Shown: piece after piece, positions 7,903 to 17,298 of the stretch
Numbering within the stretch: the stretch's first letter is position 1
How the letters are laid out: each line of letters opens with the position of its first letter
Virus record (IMG/VR): IMGVR_UViG_3300028840_003271
Span: 106,005 to 170,004 of that record
Length of the DNA stretch: 64,000 nt
Source: a virus
Direction: 5' to 3' (one strand)
Position numbers and translations under genes: made by a program
The notes under the pieces: model-generated
What the model was told of the DNA's origin: nothing
The model's database searches: none
Seen by the model: only the letters and a program-made list of their open reading frames with translations

Positions 7903-9072
7903 ATGGCTAATGATAGAATATGGTACGCCGTTCAACAAGTTGGAATGAAGGCTTTGAACGGCGATAGTTATACTGCTGCTCACGGTGTCCAAAGTTTTGG
8001 AATGACTACAAATTTTAATTTAGATCAAGTATTCGAATTAGGACAACAGGAAATTTATGAAAATATTGAAGAAATTCCAGATGTTGAAATTACAATGAGT
8101 AAAGTTTTGGATGGTTATCCGTTACTTTACCATTTAGCAACTAAAGGTGCTGCTACTACCGCTCCTACTTTAGCGGGTCGTCAAAATACAAAAACTTTTG
8201 TTGCTGCTGCAATTTTTCCTGACACAAATACATCGTGCGACGGTGTTGCAGATTCAATCGTAGAATGTTCTGGAATGCGAATTGGTAGTGTGGGATATAA
8301 TTTTCCAGTTGATGGCAATTTTTCTGAAGACGTAACTCTTGTTGGAAATGATAAAATTTGGAAGGGTGATTCGAACATTTTACATACCGCTACACAAACT
8401 CGTCGAAATGCTATTAGTTTTGATGGTGCTTTTGGTAGTGAAGATTCACCTCTTGCACCTAATGTTGGAGTTAATCGTAGGCAAGATTTAATTTTTGGTG
8501 CTGGTAATGGTGAAGCAGATACAAACGGTTCATTAGATGATCCAGATGTAACGGTTTTACCACAAGAGGTTTATGGTATCACAAGTAGTGGTACTAATGA
8601 AAAAACTAATGATGTTTATGGTGCTCACGTTTCTAACATTTCTGTTTCAGTGGATTTTGGTCGTGAACAAATTAATGAATTGGGTCGTCGTGCTCCTTAT
8701 CACCGATTCGTAAACTTTCCTGTAGAAGTAACAACTGAAATTGAAGTAGTTTCAAGTAGTGGTGATATGGTATCAGCAACAGAAGATGGTATTTTGACTG
8801 TTGGTGCTGGTGGATGTTTAGATGCTGGTAATTTGAGCCACAGAACAATTCGTATTGCTGTTTGTGAAGGAACTCGAATTTATCTTGGACGAAAAAATAA
8901 ATTGTCTTCAGTGAATTATGGTGGTGGTGATGCTGGAGGAGGAAGTGTTTCTGTATCTTATACCTATACAACTTATAGTGATTTTACAGTGATGCATTCT
9001 GGTGATCCACATGCTAATGGTTCAACGTGGTGGGCAAATCGTGAAACTAATACTTACTTAGTTGAAGATTAG
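7903..9072 (+). CDS. Candidate major tail tube protein, 389 aa
   Basis: ATG 7903 has a strong ribosome site (AGGAG, spacing 8) and its own upstream promoter box, consistent with high expression. The N-terminal 90 residues read like tail tube subunits: FGMTTNFNLDQVFELGQQEI, then ENIEEIPDVEITMSKVLDGY. The rest is beta-rich with Gly/Asn/Thr loops, with an insertion around residues 100-290 and a C-terminal STWWANRETN. Length is larger than simple tubes (about 160-250 aa), so an added surface domain is likely. It lies upstream of chaperone-like genes and the tape measure, the usual tube position. Function is inferred from order plus these motifs. Confidence 0.6.
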   Translation: MANDRIWYAVQQVGMKALNGDSYTAAHGVQSFGMTTNFNLDQVFELGQQEIYENIEEIPDVEITMSKVLDGYPLLYHLATKGAATTAPTLAGRQNTKTFVAAAIFPDTNTSCDGVADSIVECSGMRIGSVGYNFPVDGNFSEDVTLVGNDKIWKGDSNILHTATQTRRNAISFDGAFGSEDSPLAPNVGVNRRQDLIFGAGNGEADTNGSLDDPDVTVLPQEVYGITSSGTNEKTNDVYGAHVSNISVSVDFGREQINELGRRAPYHRFVNFPVEVTTEIEVVSSSGDMVSATEDGILTVGAGGCLDAGNLSHRTIRIAVCEGTRIYLGRKNKLSSVNYGGGDAGGGSVSVSYTYTTYSDFTVMHSGDPHANGSTWWANRETNTYLVED

Positions 9073-9107
9073 TTTATATATAAATTAGGATTTTTTAGGA
9101 GAAAAAA

Positions 9108-9320
9108 ATGGACGAAACACAGGAACTTTATGCTCTAATTGGACGATTATATACCGAAAATTATCGTTTAAGAATGGTTTTGAAACAGTCTCAGGACCAT
9201 ATTAACAAACAAAACGAAGAATTGGAAAAGTCGAGAAGTACGATTAAGGATTTTCATCAAAGGGTTGTGGTAGAGGATCATGCAGGACCAACAAACCTTA
9301 ATTCCAAGTCTAATAAATAG
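9108..9320 (+). CDS. Small coiled-coil protein between tube and chaperone genes, 70 aa
   Basis: ATG 9108 follows TTTTTTAGGAGAAAAAA, a strong ribosome site. The 70-residue product is charged and helical: ALIGRLYTENYRLRMVLKQS then QNEELEKSRSTIKDF, a likely coiled coil. It overlaps the next gene by 41 bases in another frame. A small helical protein immediately after the tube gene could be an assembly factor, but no family is recognised. Confidence 0.5.
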   Translation: MDETQELYALIGRLYTENYRLRMVLKQSQDHINKQNEELEKSRSTIKDFHQRVVVEDHAGPTNLNSKSNK

Positions 9321-10305
9321 AATTATGTCTGGTCAATATTATTTGACTAGGTGTGGTTCTAAATATCTTATTAAACAACCCCCTCCTGCTTTACGAGCAA
9401 AAGCTCAGGTTTATTACGAAGAAATTTTGGATAAAAATAGGTTTTCAAATTGGATTACTCAACCACAGTGTCTTGCTAAATTAATTAATATGGGTGTTTT
9501 ATCACCTACATATTCACAAGAATTATCCAACCTTAATAAAACTTTAGACAATCTTAAGCTCGATTTGTATCATAGTGGTTTTAATGAAAAAAAAATGAAA
9601 AATTTAAAAAGATTAATTGGTCAAACTAAAAATAAACTTGAACGACTTTATAGTAATATGTCTTTATTAAGACCATTTACTTTAGAAGGCTATGCTTCTT
9701 TGTGTAGGCAGGAATTTTTGTGGTTAAATAGTGTTTACACATTAGACGACAGGCTTGTTTTTAATTCTTTAAATGTAGATTCAGCATTGGCTTATCGTAT
9801 TTTTTCTTCTATTGCAGACCATACATTATCTATGGAACAATATCGTACAATTGCTAAACATCCAGAGTGGTATAATTATTGGAAAATTGTTCAAATGAAT
9901 TCAACTTTTCCCCTCTGTAAAGATTTAACAGAAGAACAAATTTATTTATTGAATTTTAGTAAAATGTATGATAGTGTTTATGAAAGTTATGATTGTCCAT
10001 CAAGCGAAATAATTCAAGATGATGACATGTTAGATGGTTGGTTTGTTGAACAATCACGTAAGCGAGAAAAAGAAAAACGAGAAAGTATGGCTTCAAAATT
10101 AAGTGCAAAACATAGTAATGCTGATGAAATTTTTGTTGTAGCAAATTCTGAGCAGGATCGTCAAAGAATTGCTGCTATGAACAGTGCTGCTGCTAGAGCA
10201 ACTAAACAAGAGAGAACTAGGTTATTAAAACAAAAAGGTGAAGCTAAGGATTCTGAATTATTACGAAACAAATTAAAGAGGAAAAATACATATGGACGAC
10301 CATGA
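9280..10305 (+). CDS. Helical tail-assembly-type protein, 341 aa
   Basis: The ATG at 9280 follows TAGAGGATC inside the previous gene; the later ATG at 9325 lacks a ribosome site, so 9280 is preferred. The protein is almost entirely helical and basic, with a coiled-coil stretch near residues 85-125 and a strongly charged C-terminal 100 residues (SRKREKEKRESMASKLSAKH). No enzymatic motif. Together with the next two genes it fills the slot between tail tube and tape measure where tail assembly chaperones are found in long-tailed phages. It overlaps the following start by 14 bases. Confidence 0.45.
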   Translation: MQDQQTLIPSLINRIMSGQYYLTRCGSKYLIKQPPPALRAKAQVYYEEILDKNRFSNWITQPQCLAKLINMGVLSPTYSQELSNLNKTLDNLKLDLYHSGFNEKKMKNLKRLIGQTKNKLERLYSNMSLLRPFTLEGYASLCRQEFLWLNSVYTLDDRLVFNSLNVDSALAYRIFSSIADHTLSMEQYRTIAKHPEWYNYWKIVQMNSTFPLCKDLTEEQIYLLNFSKMYDSVYESYDCPSSEIIQDDDMLDGWFVEQSRKREKEKRESMASKLSAKHSNADEIFVVANSEQDRQRIAAMNSAAARATKQERTRLLKQKGEAKDSELLRNKLKRKNTYGRP

Positions 10306-10678
10306 AACTTTACAAAGACGATATAATGCTTATAAAAAATTACAAGAAGATAGATATCTTGAAAGTTGTAAAAAGCGTCTGACTACTCTTATACAGAAAA
10401 AAATTCAAACAACAATGATTGGTGCTTTAGCAGAATTTGAACAATTGTTTGGATATTTATGGGGTATGGGTAAGGATGATATTGATTTAGACGAGGATGA
10501 ATTGAATTTTCGTCGTCAATGGGATAAGGCGAGAACAGAAATTTTAAACAATGGAAATAGTCAAATACGAGCATGTGTAGAAGAAATTGCTCAATATACT
10601 ATTAAATGGAACCGTTATCATACTGAATTTATTGTAAAACCTAAAGAAATGAAAGATAAAGAGGAAAAAAATGGATAA
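10292..10678 (+). CDS. Small helical tail-assembly-type protein, 128 aa
   Basis: ATG 10292 follows AAAGAGGAAAAATACAT. The product is helical and charged, with KRLTTLIQKKIQTTMIGALA then a DDIDLDEDELNFRRQWDKAR segment. It has no recognisable catalytic or metal-binding motif. It overlaps the next gene by 8 bases, and its position just before the tape measure block suggests a tail assembly chaperone role, as in many siphoviruses and myoviruses. That role is inferred from synteny only. Confidence 0.45.
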   Translation: MDDHETLQRRYNAYKKLQEDRYLESCKKRLTTLIQKKIQTTMIGALAEFEQLFGYLWGMGKDDIDLDEDELNFRRQWDKARTEILNNGNSQIRACVEEIAQYTIKWNRYHTEFIVKPKEMKDKEEKNG

Positions 10679-11540
10679 CACAAAAGAACAGAAATTTGAG
10701 GAATTTAAAATTACTCTGGATGATAAAGAAGTGGAATTTCGAGTCAATCGACCAAGTTTGGCTGACCAACGAGAAGCAAATAAGGTTCGTAATAGAACTT
10801 TTACTGAAATGTTAAAATCTGGTGCTCCATTACGCCGTGAGTTACAAAATGAGTTAAAAAAGAGAGGAACTTGGAATGATGTTGTAGATAAACAATTGAA
10901 CGAATTAATTGAAAAAATAAATAATGGTGAAAAAAGATTGGCTCAGGGTGGATTTGATTTAGACGATGCTAAAGAACTTGCTTTACAAATGCGACGTTGG
11001 AGGCGTCAACAACGAGAATTGTTATTTGAGTTAAGTGAGCTTACAGACGCTACTGTTGAGGGGCAATCTGATAATATGGCGTTTAATTATCTTGTTTCAG
11101 TATGTACGGTGTATAATATAGATGGAAAATGGAAAAAATATTTTAAAGATTTAGATGATTATTTGGAAAAAATTACGACAGAAGTTGCTTTTACATCAGC
11201 AAGTAAGTTAGCAGTTTTAACACAGCAAATTAGTTATGAGACAGATGCAGATTTAGCAGAAAATAAATTTTTGGTAGATTTTGATTTTGCTGATGAAAAT
11301 TTAAGATTGGTAAACGAGGATGGAAAATTGGTTGATGAAAATGGTAGTTTGGTTGATGAATTTGGTAGGTTGATAGATGAAGAAGGTAATTTAGTGGACG
11401 ACGAAAAAACACCAATAACTGAAAGTGGAGATTTTAAGGTTGAAAATAAGGGATTTTTGAAAGGCGGAAAAGTTGTGTTTGGAAAATCTCATAAAGAAAA
11501 AGTAGAAAAAGTAGAAAAAACCAAAAAAGAAAAAGATTAA
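10671..11540 (+). CDS. Tail-assembly-chaperone-like protein with heptapeptide repeats, 289 aa
   Basis: ATG 10671 follows AAAGAGGAAAAAA. Residues 1-190 are helical and charged (FKITLDDKEVEFRVNRPSLA at the start, then DLDDAKELALQMRRWRRQQR). Residues about 213-247 carry five tandem seven-residue units with the pattern L-V-D-E-x-G-x (LVNEDGK, LVDENGS, LVDEFGR, LIDEEGN, LVDDEKT). The tail end is lysine-rich (HKEKVEKVEKTKKEKD). It is the last gene before the tape measure, the usual slot of a chaperone that coats the tape measure. The acidic repeat domain is unusual. No frameshift partner is evident. Confidence 0.45.
   Translation: MDNTKEQKFEEFKITLDDKEVEFRVNRPSLADQREANKVRNRTFTEMLKSGAPLRRELQNELKKRGTWNDVVDKQLNELIEKINNGEKRLAQGGFDLDDAKELALQMRRWRRQQRELLFELSELTDATVEGQSDNMAFNYLVSVCTVYNIDGKWKKYFKDLDDYLEKITTEVAFTSASKLAVLTQQISYETDADLAENKFLVDFDFADENLRLVNEDGKLVDENGSLVDEFGRLIDEEGNLVDDEKTPITESGDFKVENKGFLKGGKVVFGKSHKEKVEKVEKTKKEKD
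11308..11412 (+). repeat. Tandem 21-bp repeats encoding L-V-D-E-x-G-x
   Basis: Five consecutive 21-base units encode the heptapeptide series in the preceding CDS. The units are diverged at third positions, so the repeat is kept at the protein level more than at the DNA level. Confidence 0.6.
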
Positions 11541-11551
11541 TAAACGGATAG

Positions 11552-11618
11552 GCGTGTTCGGATAGTGTTATTTTTATAATAATTTTACGGACACGCTATA
11601 TTTATATATTTTTTTTTC
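11552..11618 (+). terminator. Hairpin plus T-tract between chaperone gene and tape measure
   Basis: GCGTGTTCG (11552-11560) pairs with CGGACACGC (11588-11596) over nine pairs with one G-U, enclosing a 27-base AT-rich loop. An AT-rich run ending in nine T residues (to about 11618) follows. This could be a weak or partial terminator that lowers transcription into the tape measure, or a structured leader for that gene. The loop contains TATAAT in an AT-rich context, so a promoter here is also possible. Confidence 0.4.
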
Positions 11619-11639
11619 TCAATAAAAATTTAAGATAAA

Positions 11640-14600
11640 ATGGCTGAAGCATTTCAATTAACGGCACAGGTGGTTCTTAAAGGACCAGATGTAAATAAAT
11701 TAAAGGGAGATTTGGAAAGAAAACTTAAAGGTAAGTTGGTATATCCTATTCGATTTAAATTGCCCGCCGCTGCTGATTTGAGAAAAGCTATAAAAAAGAA
11801 GTTGGGTTCTCTTCAGTATAATGTTCGACTAACCTTTCCTAAAAATGTAAAAACAGATGTTGATGCTGTTACCGGCAGTTTTGAAAAATTAACAAAGCAA
11901 ATTAGTAATACTGCTTTGACTAAAGACAAGTTTATAAATAACTTAAAGACTCTTCAGAAGAATCTTAATTTAACTGTTCGTCAACAACAAAAAGCTACGA
12001 CATCTACGCAGAAAAACGCAAAATCTATGAAGGAGGGTGAAAAGGCCGCTCAAAGTTTTGCTCATGGCATTTTTCTTGCAGGTTCTCGTTATGCGAAATT
12101 CGTAATTGCTACTGGTGGTGCTGTTATTGCATTACGAGAATTAAAGGAGGGGTTGTCTCAAGCAGTAGAATTTGAAAGATCATTATTAAGAGTTGCTCAA
12201 GTTGGTGGGGTTTCACTAAAAACTATTCGTGGATTAGGAAGTGAAATTCGTGACGTTGCTATTCAATATGGTGTGGCTGGTCAAGAATTAGCTGAAATTG
12301 GTTTGATTTTAAAACAATCTGGTTTTTCAATGGAAAAGGTTGGTCAGCTTCTTCCTGTTTTTGCTAAGGCTAAATTGTCTCCAACTATTTCAAATCTACA
12401 AGACGTAGCTAATGCTGTTATTTTGTTACAAAGATTTGGTCAGACAGATGTGGGTGAATTAGAGCGAAGTTTGTCTGCAATTAACACTATTGCTGGACAG
12501 TTTCCGGTTGAAGCTCAAGACCTGATTACTGGACTATCTCGTGCTGGTGGTGCATTTTTAAACACGAGTGATAGGGTGAGAGAACTTTTATCTCTACTTG
12601 GAACTCTTCGGGCCACTACTCGTGAAAGTGCTCAGGCTTTGGGTGTTTCTTTACGTACTGTTATTACTCGACTACAAAGATTAAGGTCTATTCAAACCGC
12701 TCGTAAGTTAGGTGTGGAATTTGTTGAAGGTGGGCAATTTGTTGGTGTTTTTGAAGCGTTTAAACGGTTGTCAGAAGCTCAGAAGCGTTTTCAAGGTCGT
12801 GGACAGAATCTTTTCTTTACTCAACAATTAGAGCAAATTGTAGGTTTAAGACAAGTTTCTCGAATGTCATCGCTTATTCAAAATATGGCGATGGCTCAAG
12901 AAATGTTAATTGCTTCACAAAAAGAAGGTAATACTCTTGCTAAAGATGCTGCGACTGCTCAAGAGGCTTTAGCTGTTCAATTAACAAAGGTTCGTGAACG
13001 GTTGTCGAAGGTTTTTGATGAATTTTTGGCTAGTGATAGGGTGAGAGAATTCACACGAAGTATTATTGATGGTGGTAATGCTTTAATTAGTTTTGTTTCT
13101 AAGTTAGATAATGTTGCTGGTAGTTTAGCTGATGTTGCTCCACTATTGGCTGTTTTGTTTGCTAGTAATAGATTAGGTGGATTTATTCAGGCTGGTAAAT
13201 TGCCTGGTGGTAAGTTACCAAGTGCTTCTGCAAATTGGGCTGGAGTTGGTGGTAAAACTGGATTTTTTAAAAATACAGTTAAAACTTTTGGTCCTCGTGT
13301 AGACACTCCTCGTAATTTGAGACTTTCACAGCCTTTGATGGGTCATATGGGTATGAGTTTTGTAAATCAACCTCGTATTTTACAACGTCGTTTTACACCT
13401 TGGCGTGGTATAAAAGGTTTAGCTGGTAGAATGGGAGAAGGTTTAGGTCAAGCAGGACAGGCTTTAGGTCGGTTAGGTCCAGGAGCAATGGTTGGTGGTG
13501 CTGTTGGTGCTCAAGTAATTGCTCAACAATTTGAAAAATTAGAACATCCGATTGCTCATGGTATTTTAACTGGAGTTACGAATGGATTGTTGGTAGGCAT
13601 GGTGAATCCATTAGCTGGAGCTGCCGTTGGTGTAACTTCAGCTTTTAATGAGTTAATTGATACTCTTGCTGATAAAGACATTGCTAAATTATTTGCTGGT
13701 ATGGAGCAAGAGTTAATTAACTTTAAATTTGGATTACGTGAAGCTGGTGGTAGCAAGGAAGAAATTAGAAATCTTGTTTTAGGTCGTATTAGAAGTATTC
13801 GAACTCGTTTGGGTCGTGCTGAAAGTTTTGAACCAAGTACAGCATCTTTTGTAAAAGCCTATCGTCAGAGTGGTGGGTGGGCAAGAAAATGGTTAACTCC
13901 AATACAAATGATTAATGAATTTGCAAGAGGTGAAGGCGGAGGTATTAGTAGAGATATTAGACAACAAATTAGATTGCAGGCAAGGGAGAAGATAGTGGGA
14001 CAAACATTATCTACTCCAGAGGGTCGTCAATTATTAACGGAAACCCGTGACACTTTTGCTACTTTGTTTAAGAGTTTTAAAGAATTTGAAGCTGATGAAC
14101 TTGGTAGTCAATTAATTTCATTAGCTGTAGAAGCTGGTATTAATGAACAAGCGTTTATTAAAAATACTAAAGAAATTATTGCTAATGCACAAACAGTACG
14201 AGATAATACTAAAATACTACAAACTTCACAACAGTTTTTATCTGCTGGAACTTTTGCTTTACGTAGTCGTTTAAATAGACAACCTAGATTAAGAGATATT
14301 ACTAATCCACAAGGTTCTACAGCAGCGTTGTTTGGTAATGTTGGTAATACTTCTCAAATACGTGAGGGTTTAAATAGATTAGGAGTTAATAGAGGACAGA
14401 GAAGCTGGGGTATAGGTATTTCTAGTGTAATACAAGGTTTGACAGCCAGAGGAACTGTTGGAGACGATGTAACAAATGCAAATATTCAAAAAGATATATC
14501 TAATCGACTTATAAATAGTTTATATCTTGAAGGAATCGATAAAGAAGTTCGTGAATCTTTAAATTCTTTAGTAACGGAAGCATTTGAGGGTGCGTCTTCA

Positions 14601-15746
14601 ATGGAAAATGTTATAAAGAAATTTGAAACTTTAACTTCTGGTAGAATTGAGGCTTTAAGAAAAACAGCACAACGAGAGGATGAAGAACGACAAAATATTA
14701 TTCGTAATTTACGTAGTTATTATTCACAAGCACAAACAACAAGAGGAGCTATTTCTGCTGCTCGTGGAGCTGAATTTGCTTTAGAAGAAACACGAAGTAG
14801 ATTTGCTAATCGGTTTGCATTGCCTAAAATGGGATTTAGAGGTGTAGATGTTGGTAATATAGACGATATTATTATGCAATTACGACGAGTGACTGCTGAA
14901 TATGTGAGAACACAAGATCAAGAACTTCTTCCAGTAGTGGATGATTTGAAAAATAGGTTAAGACTTTTAGCAGATACATCTACACGATTAAAAAATGCTC
15001 AAGAAATATTATCTAAACTTGAAGAGAGGAGACAGGCTCGATTGTCGTTACGAGGAAGCTATTTTGGTGCTGATATTCAACAACGACAGCAAATGTTAAG
15101 AAATGCTATGATGGCAAGGTTGGCTGTGAAAGTTGGCGATTTAAGAAAATTGAGTCCGTGGCAACAACAAGGAGCAATGAGAGGATTTCAATCTTTGGGT
15201 AATATACAAAATCTATTTGGAACAGGTAAATCACGAGATCAATTATTAGATGAACTTTTGTCTAAATCTGGTGGAAGATTACCAGAGGATATGCAAATTA
15301 AAAGAGCACAAGAAAAAGTGTTGGCGGCTATGACTGAGGCTGCTAAAGCACAACGAGAATTGGCCGAACAAGAAAAACAAATGCAAGCACTCTTTTTTAA
15401 TAATTTAGCACAACAACATGGAAGTTTTTTACAACGGCTTGAAGCAATTTTGAAAGGTTTTGGAGGAGGAAAAGTAGCAGGTAATGGACCGTTTGTACCT
15501 GAAAATGTTCAGCATAAATTTAATGGTCAGGTAGCCGTAAACATAAATGGTCATCAAGTAATGGGTGAATTACAGGATGCTATTGGAGATATTGTGAATA
15601 AGGCTGTAGCTCAAGCGGTAAAAGATACGGTTAATCCCGTTACTGGAGAAACGAAAGAGCAAAATCCAGTAGGTAATTGGCGTGGTCATAGATCTAGACC
15701 GTGGTGGGAATTACAACCACACACAACGTGGAAACCAAACGTGTAG
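11640..15746 (+). CDS. Tail tape measure protein, 1368 aa
   Basis: The length and composition are those of a tape measure protein, which sets tail length and is carried in the tail lumen. The N-terminal 110 residues are basic. Residues 145-175 include a hydrophobic stretch, followed by the typical tape-measure core: EGLSQAVEFERSLLRVAQVG, IRGLGSEIRDVAIQYGVAGQ, ISNLQDVANAVILL and LSRAGGAFLNTSDRVRELLS. A second hydrophobic, glycine/alanine-rich segment lies at about residues 610-680 (GAMVGGAVGAQVIAQQ, LAGAAVGVTSAFNELIDTLA). The C-terminal half is long helices and coiled coil. The start ATG 11640 has no strong ribosome site. If the usual relation of about 1.5 angstrom per residue holds, the tail would be around 200 nm. 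Confidence 0.85.
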   Translation: MAEAFQLTAQVVLKGPDVNKLKGDLERKLKGKLVYPIRFKLPAAADLRKAIKKKLGSLQYNVRLTFPKNVKTDVDAVTGSFEKLTKQISNTALTKDKFINNLKTLQKNLNLTVRQQQKATTSTQKNAKSMKEGEKAAQSFAHGIFLAGSRYAKFVIATGGAVIALRELKEGLSQAVEFERSLLRVAQVGGVSLKTIRGLGSEIRDVAIQYGVAGQELAEIGLILKQSGFSMEKVGQLLPVFAKAKLSPTISNLQDVANAVILLQRFGQTDVGELERSLSAINTIAGQFPVEAQDLITGLSRAGGAFLNTSDRVRELLSLLGTLRATTRESAQALGVSLRTVITRLQRLRSIQTARKLGVEFVEGGQFVGVFEAFKRLSEAQKRFQGRGQNLFFTQQLEQIVGLRQVSRMSSLIQNMAMAQEMLIASQKEGNTLAKDAATAQEALAVQLTKVRERLSKVFDEFLASDRVREFTRSIIDGGNALISFVSKLDNVAGSLADVAPLLAVLFASNRLGGFIQAGKLPGGKLPSASANWAGVGGKTGFFKNTVKTFGPRVDTPRNLRLSQPLMGHMGMSFVNQPRILQRRFTPWRGIKGLAGRMGEGLGQAGQALGRLGPGAMVGGAVGAQVIAQQFEKLEHPIAHGILTGVTNGLLVGMVNPLAGAAVGVTSAFNELIDTLADKDIAKLFAGMEQELINFKFGLREAGGSKEEIRNLVLGRIRSIRTRLGRAESFEPSTASFVKAYRQSGGWARKWLTPIQMINEFARGEGGGISRDIRQQIRLQAREKIVGQTLSTPEGRQLLTETRDTFATLFKSFKEFEADELGSQLISLAVEAGINEQAFIKNTKEIIANAQTVRDNTKILQTSQQFLSAGTFALRSRLNRQPRLRDITNPQGSTAALFGNVGNTSQIREGLNRLGVNRGQRSWGIGISSVIQGLTARGTVGDDVTNANIQKDISNRLINSLYLEGIDKEVRESLNSLVTEAFEGASSMENVIKKFETLTSGRIEALRKTAQREDEERQNIIRNLRSYYSQAQTTRGAISAARGAEFALEETRSRFANRFALPKMGFRGVDVGNIDDIIMQLRRVTAEYVRTQDQELLPVVDDLKNRLRLLADTSTRLKNAQEILSKLEERRQARLSLRGSYFGADIQQRQQMLRNAMMARLAVKVGDLRKLSPWQQQGAMRGFQSLGNIQNLFGTGKSRDQLLDELLSKSGGRLPEDMQIKRAQEKVLAAMTEAAKAQRELAEQEKQMQALFFNNLAQQHGSFLQRLEAILKGFGGGKVAGNGPFVPENVQHKFNGQVAVNINGHQVMGELQDAIGDIVNKAVAQAVKDTVNPVTGETKEQNPVGNWRGHRSRPWWELQPHTTWKPNV

Positions 15747-15755
15747 GATAATTTA

Positions 15756-17276
15756 ATGTCTACTACAATGACGTATGGAACTTATAGTTTTTCACCAGTT
15801 CCTATGGTGAATATTGCTAAAGTATATCATAAAACAGAAGATGGAACTCAAATTGGAACGACATTTAATATGGATTTGAATGGAGTGTTGACTCCATTAC
15901 CTACTGGTACGGCTGGTATTACTGAAACCATGCATTATATGGATGTTTTAAGACATGCTTTTGCTACTGATGGATGCCCGTTTGTAATTTCTTGTAATGA
16001 CGATGTTTTGTGGAGTGGAAATCCAAGAGTAAATGATATTAGTTTTGAAGAGAATGGAAATAATTGGGTGAACACAATTGATTATACGGTTTCTTTAAGC
16101 TTTGATACTGAAGACAGTGAAGAAGACGACAGTTTAGCACCTCCACATATTGAAAACGCAAGTGAGACGTGGAGTGTAGAGTTTGCCGATGGAATTAATC
16201 GGTTTTCTATTGATTTACCTACTGCTGGTGTAGATGCTAGTCCATATGTTTTAAATATGTCCCATACCATTAGTGCTAAAGGTAAAAAACACTTTATTAG
16301 TTGTAATACTACAGATAAAGAACCGTGGGAATATGCTCGACAATATGTAATAACAAAATTAAGTACTGGAGCTGATTCAGCTTTTAATACACAATTGGAG
16401 GGATCGGGCGTTATCAATCTTCGCTATGATCTTTATTCCTCCTATAATCATATGAGAGTTCAAAATACAGATAAATTGGGTGGGTCTTATTCTGTAACAG
16501 AAAATTGGTTAGTAATGAATACTGGTTTAGGTATTCCTGGAAACAGTTTAGAAGATTTTACAATAAATGTAGATAAAAGACATGATTCAGCTTTTACTAC
16601 TGTTACGGTTGATGGTACAATTCGTGGAGTGGAAACAAGGTCATATGGTTCAGATCCACGAGATTTTACAACTACTGAAACAAAATATGATGCAGCTTCG
16701 GGATATTGGAATACGGTTAAGGATCGTATTTTTTATCGAGCACAACTTATTCATCGAGATCAAAATGCTGGTGAGATTAATGTTTTATCTTTAAATACAG
16801 ATACGGTGTCGGAAAGAGTAGGTCATAGTCCATCTCAGGGTGTAATTACATATAGTTATACTTATAATAATCGACCGTCGAATTGTATTACTGGTGCTTT
16901 AACTGAAAATATTAGTATTGTAGACAACAATCCCGCTGATGTTTTTGCTTCGGTTATGGTATTGGGTCGTGCTAATGGACCTGTGCTTCAGAATCTTAAT
17001 ACTCAAACTGTTGCTTCAAGAGAAATTTCTATAGAATTGTTATGTCGTCCTTCTACAGCTTGTACGGCAGTGGATTTACGAGTACCTAGTCATTTTGTAC
17101 AAGACGATGTTCGGCATTTATTGTGTGAATTTCAAAATGATCTAACAGATAATTACGATCAAGTATTTAAAACAGCAGATTCGGAATCGTGGAATCCAAA
17201 AACTGGTCAATATTCACGTCGAGTGGGCTATACATATCAAAGTTGTACTGCTATGAGTGGAACTACAGTCTGCTAG
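15756..17276 (+). CDS. Tail/baseplate structural protein, 506 aa
   Basis: Starts at ATG 15756, nine bases after the tape measure stop. A soluble beta-rich protein. Early segments (MTYGTYSFSPVPMVNIAKVY, DVLRHAFATDGCPFVISC, DDVLWSGNPRVNDISFEENG) and the middle (FTINVDKRHDSAFTTVTVDG) look like repeated beta-sandwich parts. The C-terminal region has several cysteines (SCTAMSGTTVC), as do the next two gene products. Genes directly after a tape measure typically encode distal tail or baseplate proteins; that is the inferred role. No enzymatic motif is visible. Confidence 0.55.
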   Translation: MSTTMTYGTYSFSPVPMVNIAKVYHKTEDGTQIGTTFNMDLNGVLTPLPTGTAGITETMHYMDVLRHAFATDGCPFVISCNDDVLWSGNPRVNDISFEENGNNWVNTIDYTVSLSFDTEDSEEDDSLAPPHIENASETWSVEFADGINRFSIDLPTAGVDASPYVLNMSHTISAKGKKHFISCNTTDKEPWEYARQYVITKLSTGADSAFNTQLEGSGVINLRYDLYSSYNHMRVQNTDKLGGSYSVTENWLVMNTGLGIPGNSLEDFTINVDKRHDSAFTTVTVDGTIRGVETRSYGSDPRDFTTTETKYDAASGYWNTVKDRIFYRAQLIHRDQNAGEINVLSLNTDTVSERVGHSPSQGVITYSYTYNNRPSNCITGALTENISIVDNNPADVFASVMVLGRANGPVLQNLNTQTVASREISIELLCRPSTACTAVDLRVPSHFVQDDVRHLLCEFQNDLTDNYDQVFKTADSESWNPKTGQYSRRVGYTYQSCTAMSGTTVC

Positions 17277-17298
17277 GAAAATTAATGAGGAAAAAAAT

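Noticed and set aside
8672-8971. Minus-strand frame opposite the candidate tail tube gene
   Set aside because: It is antisense, His/Gln/Tyr-rich and low-complexity, and lacks a ribosome site.
11108-11117. GGTGTATAAT box inside the chaperone-like gene
   Set aside because: It lies in the middle of a coding region with no start nearby, so it is probably chance (Thr-Val-Tyr-Asn codons).
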